Shown here: positions 1-13,489 of the stretch, in pieces
How the letters are laid out: the number at the start of each line of letters is the position of its first letter
How positions within the stretch are numbered: the first letter of the stretch is position 1
Assembly (NCBI GenBank): GCA_020881915.1
Contig: JAJFPB010000005.1
Location: forward strand, 124,001 to 188,000
Direction: 5' to 3'
Origin: Paramyrothecium sp. XJ0827
Taxonomy: Eukaryota; Ascomycota; Sordariomycetes; Hypocreales; Stachybotryaceae
DNA length: 64,000 bases
The notes under the pieces: generated by a model
Database searches by the model: none
Told to the model about the DNA's origin: nothing
What the model saw: the letters and a program-made list of their open reading frames with translations, nothing else
Position numbers and translations under genes: made by a program

Positions 1-1169
1 GACACCCATCCTTCAGAGCGGTGATATCCAAAATATGGTCCCGACCTCGTTTTTGTATGCAGGTATCTATCTCCACTCGTATCTCTCTGATAAGGCCCGG
101 TAGCGTATGCAGGAGCAACAAGGTCCAAAACGCCACCGGAGCCGTATTGACAAGAATGGCGATAGACCCACCAACCTCATAGCGTGCAATATCTGATTGT
201 GGAACCCCGTGGTCAACTTCAGCTTGGTACCGCTGTTTAGCAAGACCGGAGGCGGTCTCGATCCCCCCCGCCTGATAGTAATCTTCGAAAGCCTTGGCGA
301 CTTTGTTCCGAGCAGCGATAGGTTTCCGAGCTGTGATTGATGGCAGAATGCCGATCAAAATTGTCATGAGGCCAGCCTCGAATTCCCTATTTGCGCCGGG
401 TCAGACCCACCCGGCTGCAGTCTTGAAAGATTTATTGGTGCTCATTCGAACTCACCAGAATGCATCAGCAATAGCTTTGTCATCGTAAGGATTTTTTGGT
501 CCATACACTGATCGAGTTGTTGCAGTTGTAATGGCATCTCGAAGCCAGGTATACATACTAATCTTACAAGACGCACCTCGAGCTGGCTGCAAGGTATCGA
601 GGGAGTTTGTAATCTCCTGAAGCATTATACGATTCATATTATCAAGCTCGGGGCCTGCCTTAAGCGCATTGCGCATCGCAGAGTACGATTCCATAGAAAG
701 GCCGAAGTCGCCATCATCACCGTTGACATTGCGAGCCAAGATTTCTTGAGCCTTGGGGCCCACTCCACAGATTTTCGATGCAAATCTGGCCTCAATAGGA
801 GGAAATGCCAGCTATTTGTGAAGCTTTTGCACAGTCTGAATGAGCTCTGGTTTCGTGACGACATACATCTTCTGCCCGGGAAGCGACATGGTGAAAATGG
901 ATAGCCCCGTCTGCGTGCTAAAATGCTGTTAGCTTTGGACAAATCTATGAAGATAATGTGCGATACCTTAAATCAACATAATAGTTGAACTTACTTCGGG
1001 ACAGTCCCAGCATGTGGCCAACAAAGGGAATAGACTGAGGGGCCAGGGGTGGCTCCCGAGCATCATGACCAAGCATTTTACGAACAACGAGGTAAGACGC
1101 TGTTATAGCAGCTGTAAAGACAATCCCAACGATTGGGTCAGCAAGCGCAGAAGACATTGCACTTAACAA
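1..1169 (-). pseudogene. Cytochrome P450, 5' part, with in-frame stop
   Basis: This is the N-terminal half of a microsomal-type P450 that runs off the left edge of the window. Three exons join in frame: 967-1169, 456-917 and 1-386, with introns 918-966 and 387-455. The protein starts with a short hydrophobic anchor, then the proline-rich hinge and PFVGHMLGL typical of fungal P450s. Exon 3 carries the helix I region as NTAPVAFW instead of the usual AGxDTT, a pattern shared with CYP7/CYP8-like and related fungal P450s. The heme-binding cysteine lies outside the window. Codon TAG at 812-814 interrupts exon 2 just before LAFPPIEA. The only GT-AG segment that could remove it is 21 nt long, so a nonsense mutation is more likely. 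The reading frame is otherwise open, so the damage looks recent. P450 identity is strong; pseudogene status rests on one base. Confidence 0.75.
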
Positions 1170-1885
1170 GCGAACGTGCGAAAAAGGAGAAAATACTGAG
1201 GATAAAGACGAGGCTAAGTGAATGGAGAAAAACAGGTCTCAGGGCCAGTTATATTGATGATTAAAGGTTAGCTGACCAACAGACCCCAACTCAATTTGCA
1301 GGCAACACTCTCTACCCCTCTCTCGGGGTGGGACGGTGCGACCGGACAAATAGCTACCAACACCCTCCCTGTGCTTGAGCTTGTTTTCCTACCGAGAAGC
1401 ATTAATTCCCCGATTCCTGTAAAAAGCAGGCCCAGCTTATTGACTTCAGACTTCAGCGCTTCTTGATGCCAAACATTGGCAACCAGGGCGTGAACATAGT
1501 AATGAATCTCGATAAGAATACGTCGAAACGCGACATAGAGAGCTGCGACGCCAACATAGCTGCCTGGCCTCGGAAATAGCCTCAGACAGTGGCTTGAGTA
1601 GCTGTCGCGGGCTCTGACGCACGATCCGCACATGTTTCTCCTGAAGAGTGTCTGGTCACCGCTCCAGACTTCACAGACTAAGAGGCGAGCCCAATTTGAA
1701 GGTTGTACATGCCGCCTCCGCCACCTCGGCCTTTCGTACCCACCGATCTGTTTCTGTGTCCGACAATTGATCTCACTGCGTACGGATGTGCTGTCCCCAA
1801 TCATTACACATCCCCTTCAAAAGCTACAATTATCTCCAGACGAGGAGGAAGCATTGCAGTTTCGTAGCGCCAATATTCGGTTTAA
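1170..1885. other. Intergenic region
   Basis: The first part should hold the promoter of the minus-strand P450. The part after about 1810 holds an open frame that may be the displaced 5' coding end of the next gene. Nothing else is recognised. Confidence 0.4.
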
Positions 1886-3070
1886 AAATGCCCCCCCCAG
1901 CCTCGCTCCGGATCATTTTCTATCCTCGACGTCGAGCATTACAACACACTCAATAGAGCAATACGAAATGTCCTGTCGACTGATCTGGCGGAATTTACTT
2001 ATGCACAGATACTGGACGGATTGCCCACGATGGAGTATTTTCAGGACTCCTATGTCACTTTAGAGTCTCACCCAGTCTTTACTCTAGGACATTCAGAGCT
2101 TTGTGAAGGAGCATTGGATAAGGCCAGGGCGTATTGCTCCGGATTCCGAATGAGCAATCTTGGTTGTGAGTTTGAGGTAAGAATTAGCATGAAACCATTC
2201 TATCGGGGAACGAGCAACACTGATTATGATAAGACCCTCAAGGCTTTTCAAACAGCCATGCCTGGAACCAAACACTATTACTTACGTCTCATCGAATTTG
2301 TGGTTGTAACGTGCCATCAGATTGGTGCCTATCTATACGAGTTGGACGACGGATTTCACAAGCATGAGGTTCACCAACATTGGATAGAGCAACAGAGACA
2401 AAGGGCGAGCAACGGAGCAGGCCGTAAAGAGCCGGTCCTTCCGCCCTCGGCCTTTTTCCATACAGCATATGTATACCCCGAACAATATCCCAGAGGACTC
2501 GCCGACGTCGTAGGTTACTGGGCAGAAGGCAAGATATTTGGCGGCGTTGTTGTTTTCGACCGGGGAGAGAGTGAGAAAGAGGTTGGTGTCTTCATATCGC
2601 AGACGATCCAACCAATTTCTAACCAGTACCAGTGCAAGTCCATGTGGATTCATGGGGAATTCATCGGGGGCCCGAAAACATTGTACCCGCCAACAGAAGA
2701 TCAGTTTGAGGATATTGTTCGTTTTCTTCTGGCAACCCCTAGCAACGATGGCCCATGCCCACTTCATATTCGTGCGTCAAATGAGAATCGGCCGAGATGG
2801 GACCCATTTGAGTGCTTTGTATCACATCATATCTTCCGCGATAGATACGAAAGAGTAGTTCCGCATGGCGAATCGGGGTTGAAGGGGCATAGACAAAGCA
2901 ACCTTGACTGGCCGGAAATGAATGATTACTTCCTACTAGCACAACAGGCAATTGATGAGGCTGAAGGTCATCAGGTTAAGAAAGCGGAGAGGGAAGCGGC
3001 ACTACAACGATTAAGAGAAGTGACGCCTTCGTCGCCTCATTGGCGCCCAGGTGGATGGCAAAGTTATTGA
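1886..3070 (+). CDS. Hypothetical protein, 5' end uncertain or frameshifted
   Basis: I do not recognise this protein. The frame is open from 1886, the first ATG in it is at 2030, and it stops at 3068-3070 (346 codons from 2030). The protein is soluble, rich in aromatic residues, without signal peptide or membrane segment. It has a charged, helix-prone C-terminus (residues EAEGHQVKKAEREAALQRLRE). Reading upstream of 2030 gives protein-like sequence (VEHYNTLNRAIRNVL) with no start codon. In a different frame, residues of similar quality (SPDEEEALQFRSANIRFK) end near 1920. A loss of about one base near 1918-1925 would join the two, so the gene may be a young pseudogene, or translation may begin at 2030. 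No canonical intron resolves the junction. Confidence 0.5.
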   Translation, partial: KCPPQPRSGSFSILDVEHYNTLNRAIRNVLSTDLAEFTYAQILDGLPTMEYFQDSYVTLESHPVFTLGHSELCEGALDKARAYCSGFRMSNLGCEFEVRISMKPFYRGTSNTDYDKTLKAFQTAMPGTKHYYLRLIEFVVVTCHQIGAYLYELDDGFHKHEVHQHWIEQQRQRASNGAGRKEPVLPPSAFFHTAYVYPEQYPRGLADVVGYWAEGKIFGGVVVFDRGESEKEVGVFISQTIQPISNQYQCKSMWIHGEFIGGPKTLYPPTEDQFEDIVRFLLATPSNDGPCPLHIRASNENRPRWDPFECFVSHHIFRDRYERVVPHGESGLKGHRQSNLDWPEMNDYFLLAQQAIDEAEGHQVKKAEREAALQRLREVTPSSPHWRPGGWQSY

Positions 3071-3342
3071 TACTTATTCTTGAATGTTTATCAAATAATG
3101 GTTGCACAGAACCAGAAACACGCTCGTGATATCTGTATCTGAGATGAGCTAGCTGATGCAGTCAAGAAGCTCCATTTGTGTGAATGCTCTGGAATCGGGT
3201 CGACACGATGAGAATCAGTTGTTTCGGGTAAAGGCGAGGCTGTCAAAAGCGATGAAGCCGGTAAGAAGACTGCAGGAGGACGAGTCTGGTCCTCACATAT
3301 CCTTTGATACGCGTTTCAGCCTGTCGTTTGACGGCGGTATCA

Positions 3343-4098
3343 TTATACACCGCCATTAATCTCAACAATACTGCCATTCATGTACCGACTCCCAGGGCCA
3401 AACAAGAAGATGACTGCGTCCGCCACCTCCTCGGGTTGCCCGACACGTCTGAGAGCCACCCTGCTCGCAGCCGCCTCGAGAGCTTCACTGCCGGCTACAA
3501 CAGCGCAGTTGGTAGGAGTCTCAATATCTCCGGGCGCCACCACATTGGTTCGTATCCCGCGCGGGCCCAATTCCATAGCCATGGACTTTGAAAACCCTAT
3601 GATGGCGGCCTTTGTGGCCGAGTAGATAGCCGTGCCCGCCGAGGGCTTGATGCCGGCAATGGATGACACATTGACAAAAGAGGCGCCTGACTTGAGGTGC
3701 GGGATACAGGCACGCGTGATGTTAAAGGTGCCCTTGATGTTGGTGTTGACCAGCTTGGAGAAGTAGTCATCGGTTACCGACTCGAGGGCTACCTTGGTTG
3801 GGTTTACGCCGGCGCAGTTGAAGACGTGGTCGATGCGGCCAAATTGCTCGATGACAGTGGCAATGTAGGTATTGACATTGTCGCTGTTCGCAACATCCAG
3901 CTGGTGGTAAATGTGCTTTTGTTCAGGGAGCTTCTGTGTGCATTGCGCCGCCGTCTCCTCCAGCGATGTGGCGTTGATGTCCGCAAGTGCGAGTGAGGCA
4001 CCCAATGCCGCCAGTTTGATGCTGGTTGTGCGCCCAATCCCACTTCCGGCTCCAGTGATGAGAATCACTTGTTGTTGGAATGATGTTGACGTAGTCAT
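3343..4098 (-). CDS. Short-chain dehydrogenase/reductase (classical SDR)
   Basis: A single-exon NAD(P)-dependent oxidoreductase of 251 residues, the usual length for classical SDRs. The Rossmann nucleotide-binding motif TGAGSGIG is at residues 15-22, NCAG (a variant of NNAG) at 94-97, the catalytic serine in VSSIAG at about 145-146, and the YxxxK pair at Tyr159 and Lys163. APGDIETP follows the active site as in family members. The C-terminal segment ends in a GSIVEINGGV-like motif (consensus xxVDGG). An acidic residue after strand 2 (ADIN, about 40) favours NAD over NADP. The substrate cannot be inferred. The gene stands alone: the neighbouring hypothetical gene is convergent and the next 2.6 kb upstream has no clear gene. 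Confidence 0.9.
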   Translation of the reverse strand: MTTSTSFQQQVILITGAGSGIGRTTSIKLAALGASLALADINATSLEETAAQCTQKLPEQKHIYHQLDVANSDNVNTYIATVIEQFGRIDHVFNCAGVNPTKVALESVTDDYFSKLVNTNIKGTFNITRACIPHLKSGASFVNVSSIAGIKPSAGTAIYSATKAAIIGFSKSMAMELGPRGIRTNVVAPGDIETPTNCAVVAGSEALEAAASRVALRRVGQPEEVADAVIFLFGPGSRYMNGSIVEINGGV

Positions 4099-6793
4099 GG
4101 TCGAGAGCTGAAGAGATGCGGGGTGGTCCCGTAGCTAACGAGCAATGGGTGTGAAGGGATGGGCAATTTGTGGTAAGATTTATTGAATATCAAGACGGTA
4201 TGGGCACTCTGCCTACGCAACACCAATTATGCTTCAAGTTGGTAAGGCGTATCACATGTCAAAATTGCTTTCGATCTGGCAGGTCCCGATGAAGGAAATG
4301 TCGAAGGATGAGGTCATAACAAATCGCGGGGCGATTCCCGACCCCCATGCCGTCCACCGTCTGACTTCATTGGACCAGATTTGTTCATGGTGGGCCAATG
4401 AGCTCGAAATCGGCATACATGAATAACGTTGTCACCAGAGGACGAGGTTGCAGTCTACCCGTAAGGCTACCACTCTTCGACGCCCAACACTATTATGATC
4501 CCGCCTTTATGAATTATTAGGTTGCCTTTTGGCACATGCTAAAACGTCCACCATCGTTTTGCTTTCGTTATTTTATTAAGGCAACAGGATCACTCTGCTG
4601 GTAGGAGGGGGCTGTTTTGCAGAGCATTAGGCTTAGACTTCCAGTCCGAGTTGGCGTTCCACGAGATCTTTTCAGACGCTGTCATCACGAGAAAGCCAGG
4701 TATAGAGTGTTGTCTGGAGCATGTCTTCTGAGCTGTGCATTGAGCTGTGCATGGGGAAATGCAACCTGTATCATTTGCCGACCAGCCCATCGCCACCAAT
4801 TGCTCATCAAGATGGCAGGAAGCTTGAAGAGAAACGGCTTGTAAGGTCTAACGCTACCGTAAGGGCGCGACTCCTTGCGGCTTCTACATAAAAGGACGTG
4901 ATGCAAACGCTGTGCGTGAGTATGACACCTAGAGCTACGTTTGTTGACTCAAAAATTGGCGGCAGCATCAGACGCTCTTCTGGCCAGGCTAGAACCGGCA
5001 CTTTGTTGCAAGCTAAACCTACGGTCAACTCGACGCCAAAGCCCCGATCAGTGGGATTTTGACTCTTTGTTGCGTTGAGGTTTCTCCCTTAGCTATCCAA
5101 GTATCTTGGGGTGAACAGGTCATGGAGATTCTGAACATCCCGGTCCCTCCCAATCCTTGACACGGTACGGGGGCCTACCCGATACTGGACAAAAAGATAA
5201 ATTCTCGTAGCCACGACTTAGGCCAGGACTTTAGTACCTTATTCAACATGACCTTCTTCCTTTCCAGCACATTTTTCACTACACTACAACAACCTACGAC
5301 ATCCCGAATCTTTCTGGGAGAGAATTGTAGTTTTGGCCTTCCCAATCATTTGACAGCTAACAGAGCACTTCCCGTGTCAAAGATGGCTAGCCCAGCAGTT
5401 ACCCTTCACTGCCCAGGGCCCGACACGCTCTGCTCCACTTTATTATTGGCTGGATGAACAATCAAGCCATGCAAAGTGTCATGCCGAGAACATCCTGGAA
5501 CCCGACAAAGAAATGGTGACTAAGAGAGGTCAATGTATCATCCAAGAGATGCGTCACCACAAAGTTGACTTCTCAGCAAACTGGTCAACACGGCCCAGCT
5601 CCTGACCCTGGCCAAGGAGAACGTTTGTCATATCTCGATTTTGAGCTGCCACCATATCACTGTTGACGGTATCGGGAATCAGGTCCTTTTTCCCCACCTT
5701 AAGGAGACGTACGATGGCTGGCTCGACACAGGCGACACTCATGTTTTCCCAGAGTCCGCGGCTATCTCGAGGCAGCCGCGCAATATTGAGCAATGAGATC
5801 TGGACGAAACCTTCGCTTTGGGCTGGAACTGATGAAGCCACCGCCTTCGTCGCCGCTTTTGACACTGTCACTGCGGGCAAGGTCAAGATACCACAGTTAA
5901 GATCAGCCTTAACAGATCCCTCAACACCCTTATTCGCTGATTCCGCCTCTGCTGGCGCGTGGCTCCTGTTCAACTGCACGCAGCAGCTACCTTAGGGTGC
6001 TTCTCACCCACTACATGAACTTCCAGGTCGAATGTCTGTGGCTTGGTGCGCCGCAAAGACGCCAGCGTCGGTGTGCGGCCCAGGTTTATTCTTGAATTTT
6101 TTTTCCCCGCGCACAGGACGCCGGGAATGCAATGACCTATCATTTCGATTGAAGGTGCCTGGCTAATTAGCCAGTACACTGACCGTGCCCAATTTCCCAG
6201 TAAAAGCCCCCATCGAACCACCTGAGCCGCCGCCGCACAATTTCCCATAATAACCGCCTCCCCTTTTCTGTCCAGGTTAGCCCATTCGGTAGTAGTCCCC
6301 CCTGCTATTCTGTCCTAGTGTAAGCCACCAGCAGGGGCTAGGGAAGTAGTGTAACCCTCGTATCCCCTTTTGCTGGCGGTTGCAGGGCCCAATCCATGCA
6401 TAACCTGGAGGTTCGGCACCCAATACCCCATTCCCCAGACACGAAGAAGTCGAACCCATGTTCTGACTGAGCGCAGCGAACGGCCTAGACCGCCATGCCA
6501 GAAGATCCTCGGTTGTATTGGCCTGTGGGGTCAGATTTCTCCTGCACGGGTTTATTATTGGCTCAGGTGGTCCCCATTAGCGGCCACTTCCCTCAGGTGA
6601 CGTGACTCGAGCCGGGCGTATTACTGATCTGGCAGACTCAGGGGCGTCATGCGAGGTAGATGGGATACGAGGCTTATTAAAAAACAGGACAGGCCCCGAG
6701 CTTAAAGGGTATGGAATCCTTCTTAAGGGTCGAAGGGGCCTGCGTGAGCTTGACATCTGTCACGAGCGGTTGAGCTGTTAATTGCTTCCGACC
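4099..6793. other. Gene-poor region
   Basis: About 2.7 kb with no gene I can support. A minus-strand open frame at 5554-5979 (141 codons) is faintly protein-like in its C-terminal half (SLLNIARLPRDSRGLWENM, possibly a helical-repeat remnant), but it overlaps a plus-strand open frame and shows no family motif. The end of the region should hold the tyrosinase promoter. Confidence 0.4.
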
Positions 6794-8821
6794 ATGCTAC
6801 GGCTATCTCTCCTCGTCTGGGTCCTGTGCGCTCTCAGCACACTAGCCACAGCACAGGCGAACTACCCGATTACCGGCATAAAGGTGGCCAAGGGCAGCGC
6901 CGTGCCACTGCGGAAAAATATCAACACTCTTCAAGCCAATGGAGGGGCTCAGTGGTAGGTCGTCTAGCACACACATTCTGGCAGTAATTGTCTTTGGCTT
7001 ACCAACCCACACAGGGATCTCTATATTCGAGCTTTGGTAGATCTGTATGCTCAGGACGCCAAGAATCAGCTTTCCTTCTTCCAGGTTGCCGGTATGTCTC
7101 CCCGTTATTTTCAGAGCCCCCTCCCCCGAAAAAAAAAAAAAGAGATCTAATAGCGGTCTCAAGGAATTCACGGCAGGCCCTACGTGGAATGGAACGGTGC
7201 CGGCAAGAGGACATCAAATGGATGGCTAGGCTACTGCCCCCATGGTGTAAGTAATTTGACTCAACGTGGATGAGGAAAAAAAAATCTAACCTACGTTTAG
7301 GAGAAGCTTTTTCTCACATGGCACCGGCCATACATTGTGCTCTTTGAGGTATGATGCTGCTTCCAGTCCACACTATTGTCGAAACATTCAGCTGATTCTA
7401 TAAAGCAACGCCTGGTCGAAACTGCCACTAAACTCGCCAAGCAATACCCAGCAAAGTATCGAGATCAATATGTCAAGGCAGCTCAGGCTCTCCGCTCTCC
7501 GTACTGGGATTGGGCGTCTGGCTCCGCCGTGCCACCAGCAACAGTCCCGGCGAAGTTGACGGTCAAGGTCCCCAACGGCAATGATCTCAAGTCCATCACA
7601 GTCGATAATCCACTCCGTTACTACCGTTTCCCCAAAAGCGCACTCAATGGTCAGTTTGGTGCGTTCAGTAAAGAACCTCAGATCAACAAGTGCCGAAGCC
7701 CGCAGAGCTATCCAAACTCCGCCAACCAAGCCATGGCGAGACGCCCCTACAGGCAGTGGGTAGTGAGTCGCCCCTTCCATACGCCGGTTGTATATCAAGT
7801 TACTGACCGCAGCAGTACGACCTCTTCACCAGGGCACAAGATTTCACTCAATTTTCCTCAACTGGTAGCTCCGGCAGCAGTCTGGAGATGATCCACAACG
7901 CTGTCCACTGGGATGGCTCGTGTGGCCAACAGTTCCTCGATGCAGACTACTCGGCATTTGATCCTCTTTTGTATGTCTTGCAGGAAGGAGCAACGAAAGG
8001 GTAATAACTGATTTATCTAGTATGTTGCATCACACGAACATCGATCGTCTGTGGGCGTATTGGCAGTTTATGAAACCGAAACACGCCACCTTCGCCAAGT
8101 CCTATTCCGGAGGAGCCCGTTTCTCCTCGCCTGGGGGAACCTCGATCGGCCCCAACAGTCCCCTCAAGCCTTTTTTCTCCGCGCCAGGCAAGTTCCACAC
8201 GTCTGACTCTGTGAAGAGCATCAAGAGTTTTGGGTACACATACGAGAGTCTCGAATACTGGAAGAAATCAGACCAGCAGCTGCAGAAGGATGCCACCGCC
8301 CTGATCAACAGACTATACGCGCCCAAATCGTCCCGACAGCGTAAGAGAAGCGGCGATACCAATACACGTTACTTTGCTCAACTTACAGTTGATGTCGAGC
8401 AACTGGCGCGGCCGTGTTCAATCGACATCTACACAAATGCAACAAATGTCGGAAGCTTCATTGTTCTGAAGCAGCCTGCTACTGGGTCCTTCAACGGAGA
8501 GTTTACTCTCGATAGAGTCGCCCTTCCGGTGGAGGCAAAGGTTAAAGAAACTCAGGAGGTTATTGATGATTTATTATCGAGTCTGCGAGTCGAAATTAAA
8601 AAGGTATGTTTGTCAATCCTGGCCTAAGAATTTGGAGCTAACTACTTTTCTTTCCTCTATAGCATGACGGCACAGTAATTCCTCTTGATTTAGTAACTAG
8701 CTTGAAGATGAAGATTGAGAACAGTGAGGTAATTCCTCCTACTACTGCAACTGAGCTTCCCAAGATTGTAGACTCAGAGGAACATATAATCCCAAAGGAA
8801 GATATAGGTCTTTTGAATTAG
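6794..8821 (+). CDS. Secreted tyrosinase (type 3 copper enzyme)
   Basis: Tyrosinases oxidise phenols to quinones in pigment formation, cuticle or host-phenol chemistry. The model has exons 6794-6954, 7015-7091, 7164-7246, 7301-7348, 7367-7759, 7816-7970, 8021-8603 and 8663-8821, giving 552 residues. A signal peptide (hydrophobic residues 2-20, ATAQA) precedes the mature protein. Copper site A is seen as IHGRPYVEW, YCPHG and FLTWHRPY; copper site B as IHNAVHWDG and MLHHTNIDRLW. YWDWAS between them is also typical. The problem is 7349-7366: read through, it contains an in-frame TGA at 7352-7354 directly after HRPYIVLFE. It has GT and AG ends and is a multiple of three, but an 18-nt intron would be exceptionally short. 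Either it is a micro-intron or the gene carries a nonsense codon. The other introns are conventional. It converges with the GH30 gene. Confidence 0.85.
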
Positions 8822-8964
8822 GTTTAGGGAACAATCTTGTTAAAGTAAATATTTAAATAGCTTATCGTCTATTCTGGCACTAGACTAATAATTATAATTC
8901 TTATTCGCTAGCTGCCCCTCATCTCAATACTTGACTGATTCATATGAGCACTCTTCTTATTGTC

Positions 8965-10666
<1,702 letters not shown>

Positions 10667-11667
10667 GATGAAGCTTGGTGGTTGAGGTGACAAGCAGGAC
10701 TTTCTCCACAGGGGGCTACTACCATATAAAAGCATTTGCTCAACATGTCCTCTCCCTACAAACACTCACTGTGGCCGGCATACAAGCACCCGAGCCAACC
10801 CAATCGGCAAAGTTACGATGATGGAAAGACGGAGATGATCCATCACTTTGCTCCGCATAACCACGCTAGTTGACGGCACGTCTACCCCCGCTTTCTTCAT
10901 TAATTTCCTTGCATGAAATCTGGAGGATGATCAAAGGAGGACAGACTAGGAAGGCAATGAACTTGAATGAGACTGGTAGCATAACAGTGCATGAGTGGCT
11001 TCGTTTCATGGACTGTGTCGCTCCGGGGGACTATTTCAACAAAAGGACCGATCAAGACTGCACTTCGAAGGGTAATCTAGGGAGAAGGCTTGGGAATCTT
11101 GGAAAGCTAGCAAGCGAACAGGAAGCGTGCTCGGCATTTCATATCTCCGATCAATATGTCACATCTCCTCCTTCAGCCTAAACAAGCAAGTGTACAATAA
11201 ACTATGAAGGATTCAAACAAGTTCATCACCGGGAATGGCCGTGGAAGCGTCATGATCGATCAGCGATATAATCTGCGATGCATGCCTACGTGGTATCCTT
11301 CAAGCCAGGCGAGGACCGATACTGAGGTCTACCTACAGAGCAGGATGCTACATGGATCACAATGGTATCACAAACCATTTATCGTAAGACATGCCGGAAT
11401 GAATTGCTGCCCCAGAACAGCTCACGAACAAACAAAGACATTGGATCATCTGTCATCTTTGCTGAATACGTAAACCTAAGCACTCTTTGCTATGGAATAA
11501 CGAATTTGTTGTCCAATCATCCCCTCTAGTAACGAGTTGACAAGGGAGCCGTCAAGTAAAGGTTAGTTGACTTGAATAGCCGCTATTCTTCCTCCCCCAT
11601 CTCTTTCACTACGCAAGCCGCTCCGGGGCCCCACCAACTGGTGAAACAAGCTAAAACACCACCCGAC
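10667..11667. other. Intergenic region
   Basis: Contains the promoter side of the GH30 gene. Two open frames of about 90-100 codons (10870-11181 and 11204-11473, plus strand) have no recognisable motif or splice partners, so I do not call them genes. Confidence 0.4.
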
Positions 11668-11669
11668 TA

Positions 11670-11711
11670 ACGTACATGATAAGCGAGTCGGTCAGACAAG
11701 CGAGTCGGTCA
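11670..11711 (+). repeat. Left TIR of transposon copy 1
   Basis: A 42-bp inverted repeat beginning ACGTACATGAT and containing two AAGCGAGTCGGTCA units spaced by GAC. It matches 13490-13531 in inverted orientation except at base 6 (C here, T at the other end). The repeated units are likely transposase binding sites (inference). Confidence 0.93.
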
Positions 11712-11767
11712 AAAATCCCTCATCCTACATCTCAATCAATTGATCAAATGATTCACCACAACTAGCC

Positions 11768-13425
11768 ATGTCACACTCAATTCAAGAGGCTAATATTATT
11801 CTTGCACTTCAAGCCATTCAAAAGGACCCAAAATTAAGCCTGCGACGCGCTGCAAAGGCCTACCAGATTCCATATAGTACTCTGCTTGATCGTAAGCACG
11901 GCAGACAATCCCGACGCGATATTATGGCCAATTCGCGTAAACTACGGTATCTGATCTTGAGGAACAGACAATAGTTCAATATATCCTTGATCTAGATATG
12001 CGAGGGTTTTCACCCCGGCTTTGTGGTGTTGAAGAAATGGCCAATCGACTGCTTGCTGAGCGCGAGATGCCTCCTGTTGGTCAACGCTGGGCTTCGAATT
12101 TTATCAGGCGCCAACCAGAGCTCAAGACGCGTTTCTTTCGCAGATATGATTACCAGAGGGCCAAATGCGAAGATCCAATCGCAATAAACGCGTGGTTTTT
12201 GCTCGTGGAGAACATAATCGCGAAGTACGGTATAAGATCAGATGATCAGTACAACTTTGATGAGACTGGCTTTATGATGGGCGTGATTATGAGCGGTATG
12301 GTGGTTACAGGCTCAGAAAGGCGTGCAAACCCTAAAAGGTTCAGCCCGGAAACCGTGAATGGGTCACCGTAATTGAATCGATCAATGCCGAAGGGTGGGC
12401 GCTGCCGCCGTTCATCATTGTTGCAGGCCAATATCACCTCTCTAGCTGGTATCGCGAAAGCAACCTCCCCCGATTGGGCTATTACAACCACTAAAAATGG
12501 CTGGACCGACAACGAGACGGGCCTCGAGTGGCTAAAACACTTCAATCGGCATACAATCAAAAGATCAAATGGTGCCTATCGTCTCCTGATCCTTGACGGG
12601 CATGAGAGCCACCATTCGGTCGCTTTTGAGGATTTCTGCAAGGAGAATAAGATTATCACGCTCTGTATGCCGCCTCATTCATCTCATCTACTCCAGCCGC
12701 TAGATGTGGGCTGCTTTGGGCCGCTGAAGAAGGCTTATGGTCGAGAAATAGAGCATTTGATCAAGTGCTCTATAACACACATTTCCAAGACCGAGTTCTT
12801 TCCCGCCTTCCACGCCGCACATCTAGCCACGATGACTAAGAACAATATTCGGGGAGGGTTCAAAGGCGCCGGACTTGCTCCTTTAGATGCGAACTATGTG
12901 ATCTCGAAGCTTGATATTCGGTTACGAACTCCAACGCCTATTATCGATGAGCCGGAGCTTCCTGCCCCTTGGACTTCAAGGACCCCAAAGACAGTCAGGG
13001 AAACTGAATCTCAATCTGAATACCTAAGAAGACGAATTAGAAGACATAAAAGTAGCTCCCCAGCATCAATTATTGATGCCTTGAATTCATTTTCTAAGAG
13101 TTTACTTGCAAATCAGCATAAGATGGCACTACTAGAGGCTGAGAACCGCGATCTTCGAGAGGCAAATGAGATACTAAGCCGGCGCCGGAGGGAAAAAAAG
13201 AAACGCCTACGGGATGGAGGGACAATGACTGTAGGGGAAGGTCAGGCATCAATTGATCAAATAGATGTAGATACGCAGGTAGTGGCCGAATCGTCGAGGC
13301 GAGGTGGTCAAGGAAGGTCAGGGCAACCAACCCAACGGCGATGTGGTGTATGCGGCAAGCCCGGCCATAATGTACGAACATGTCAGGCAGAGATAGAGGT
13401 ATCTGGACAAGAGTATAGCGATTAG
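11768..13425 (+). pseudogene. Transposase, frameshifted (HTH/CENP-B-like, DDE, zinc knuckle)
   Basis: The coding sequence starts at ATG 11768 and ends at 13425 but is split over frames. Comparison with copy 2 points to a 5-nt insertion near 11945-11949, a 1-nt loss near 12338 and a 2-nt loss near 12468. Domains in order: an N-terminal helix-turn-helix (SLRRAAKAYQIPYSTL), a Tc5/CENP-B-like segment (PPVGQRWASNFIRR), and the DDE catalytic core. The core has FDETGF (Asp at 12259), LILDGHESHH (Asp at 12595) and LQPLDVGCFGPLK (Asp at 12703). A coiled-coil-like stretch follows, then a C-terminal CCHC zinc knuckle CGVCGKPGHNVRTC. LQPLDVGxFGPLK is characteristic of the Fot1/pogo group. Unlike copy 2 it has few stop codons, so indels rather than RIP disabled it. 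Confidence 0.88.
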
Positions 13426-13489
13426 TTCTAATTGATCAAATGATCTGTGGTGTTTTAATTGAGGTTCCTGCCTTGAGGGTTGAGATTAG

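Noticed and set aside
5554..5995. Overlapping open frames on both strands (141 and 110 codons)
   Set aside because: Neither has a domain, splice partners or clear start context; the minus frame is only faintly repeat-like.
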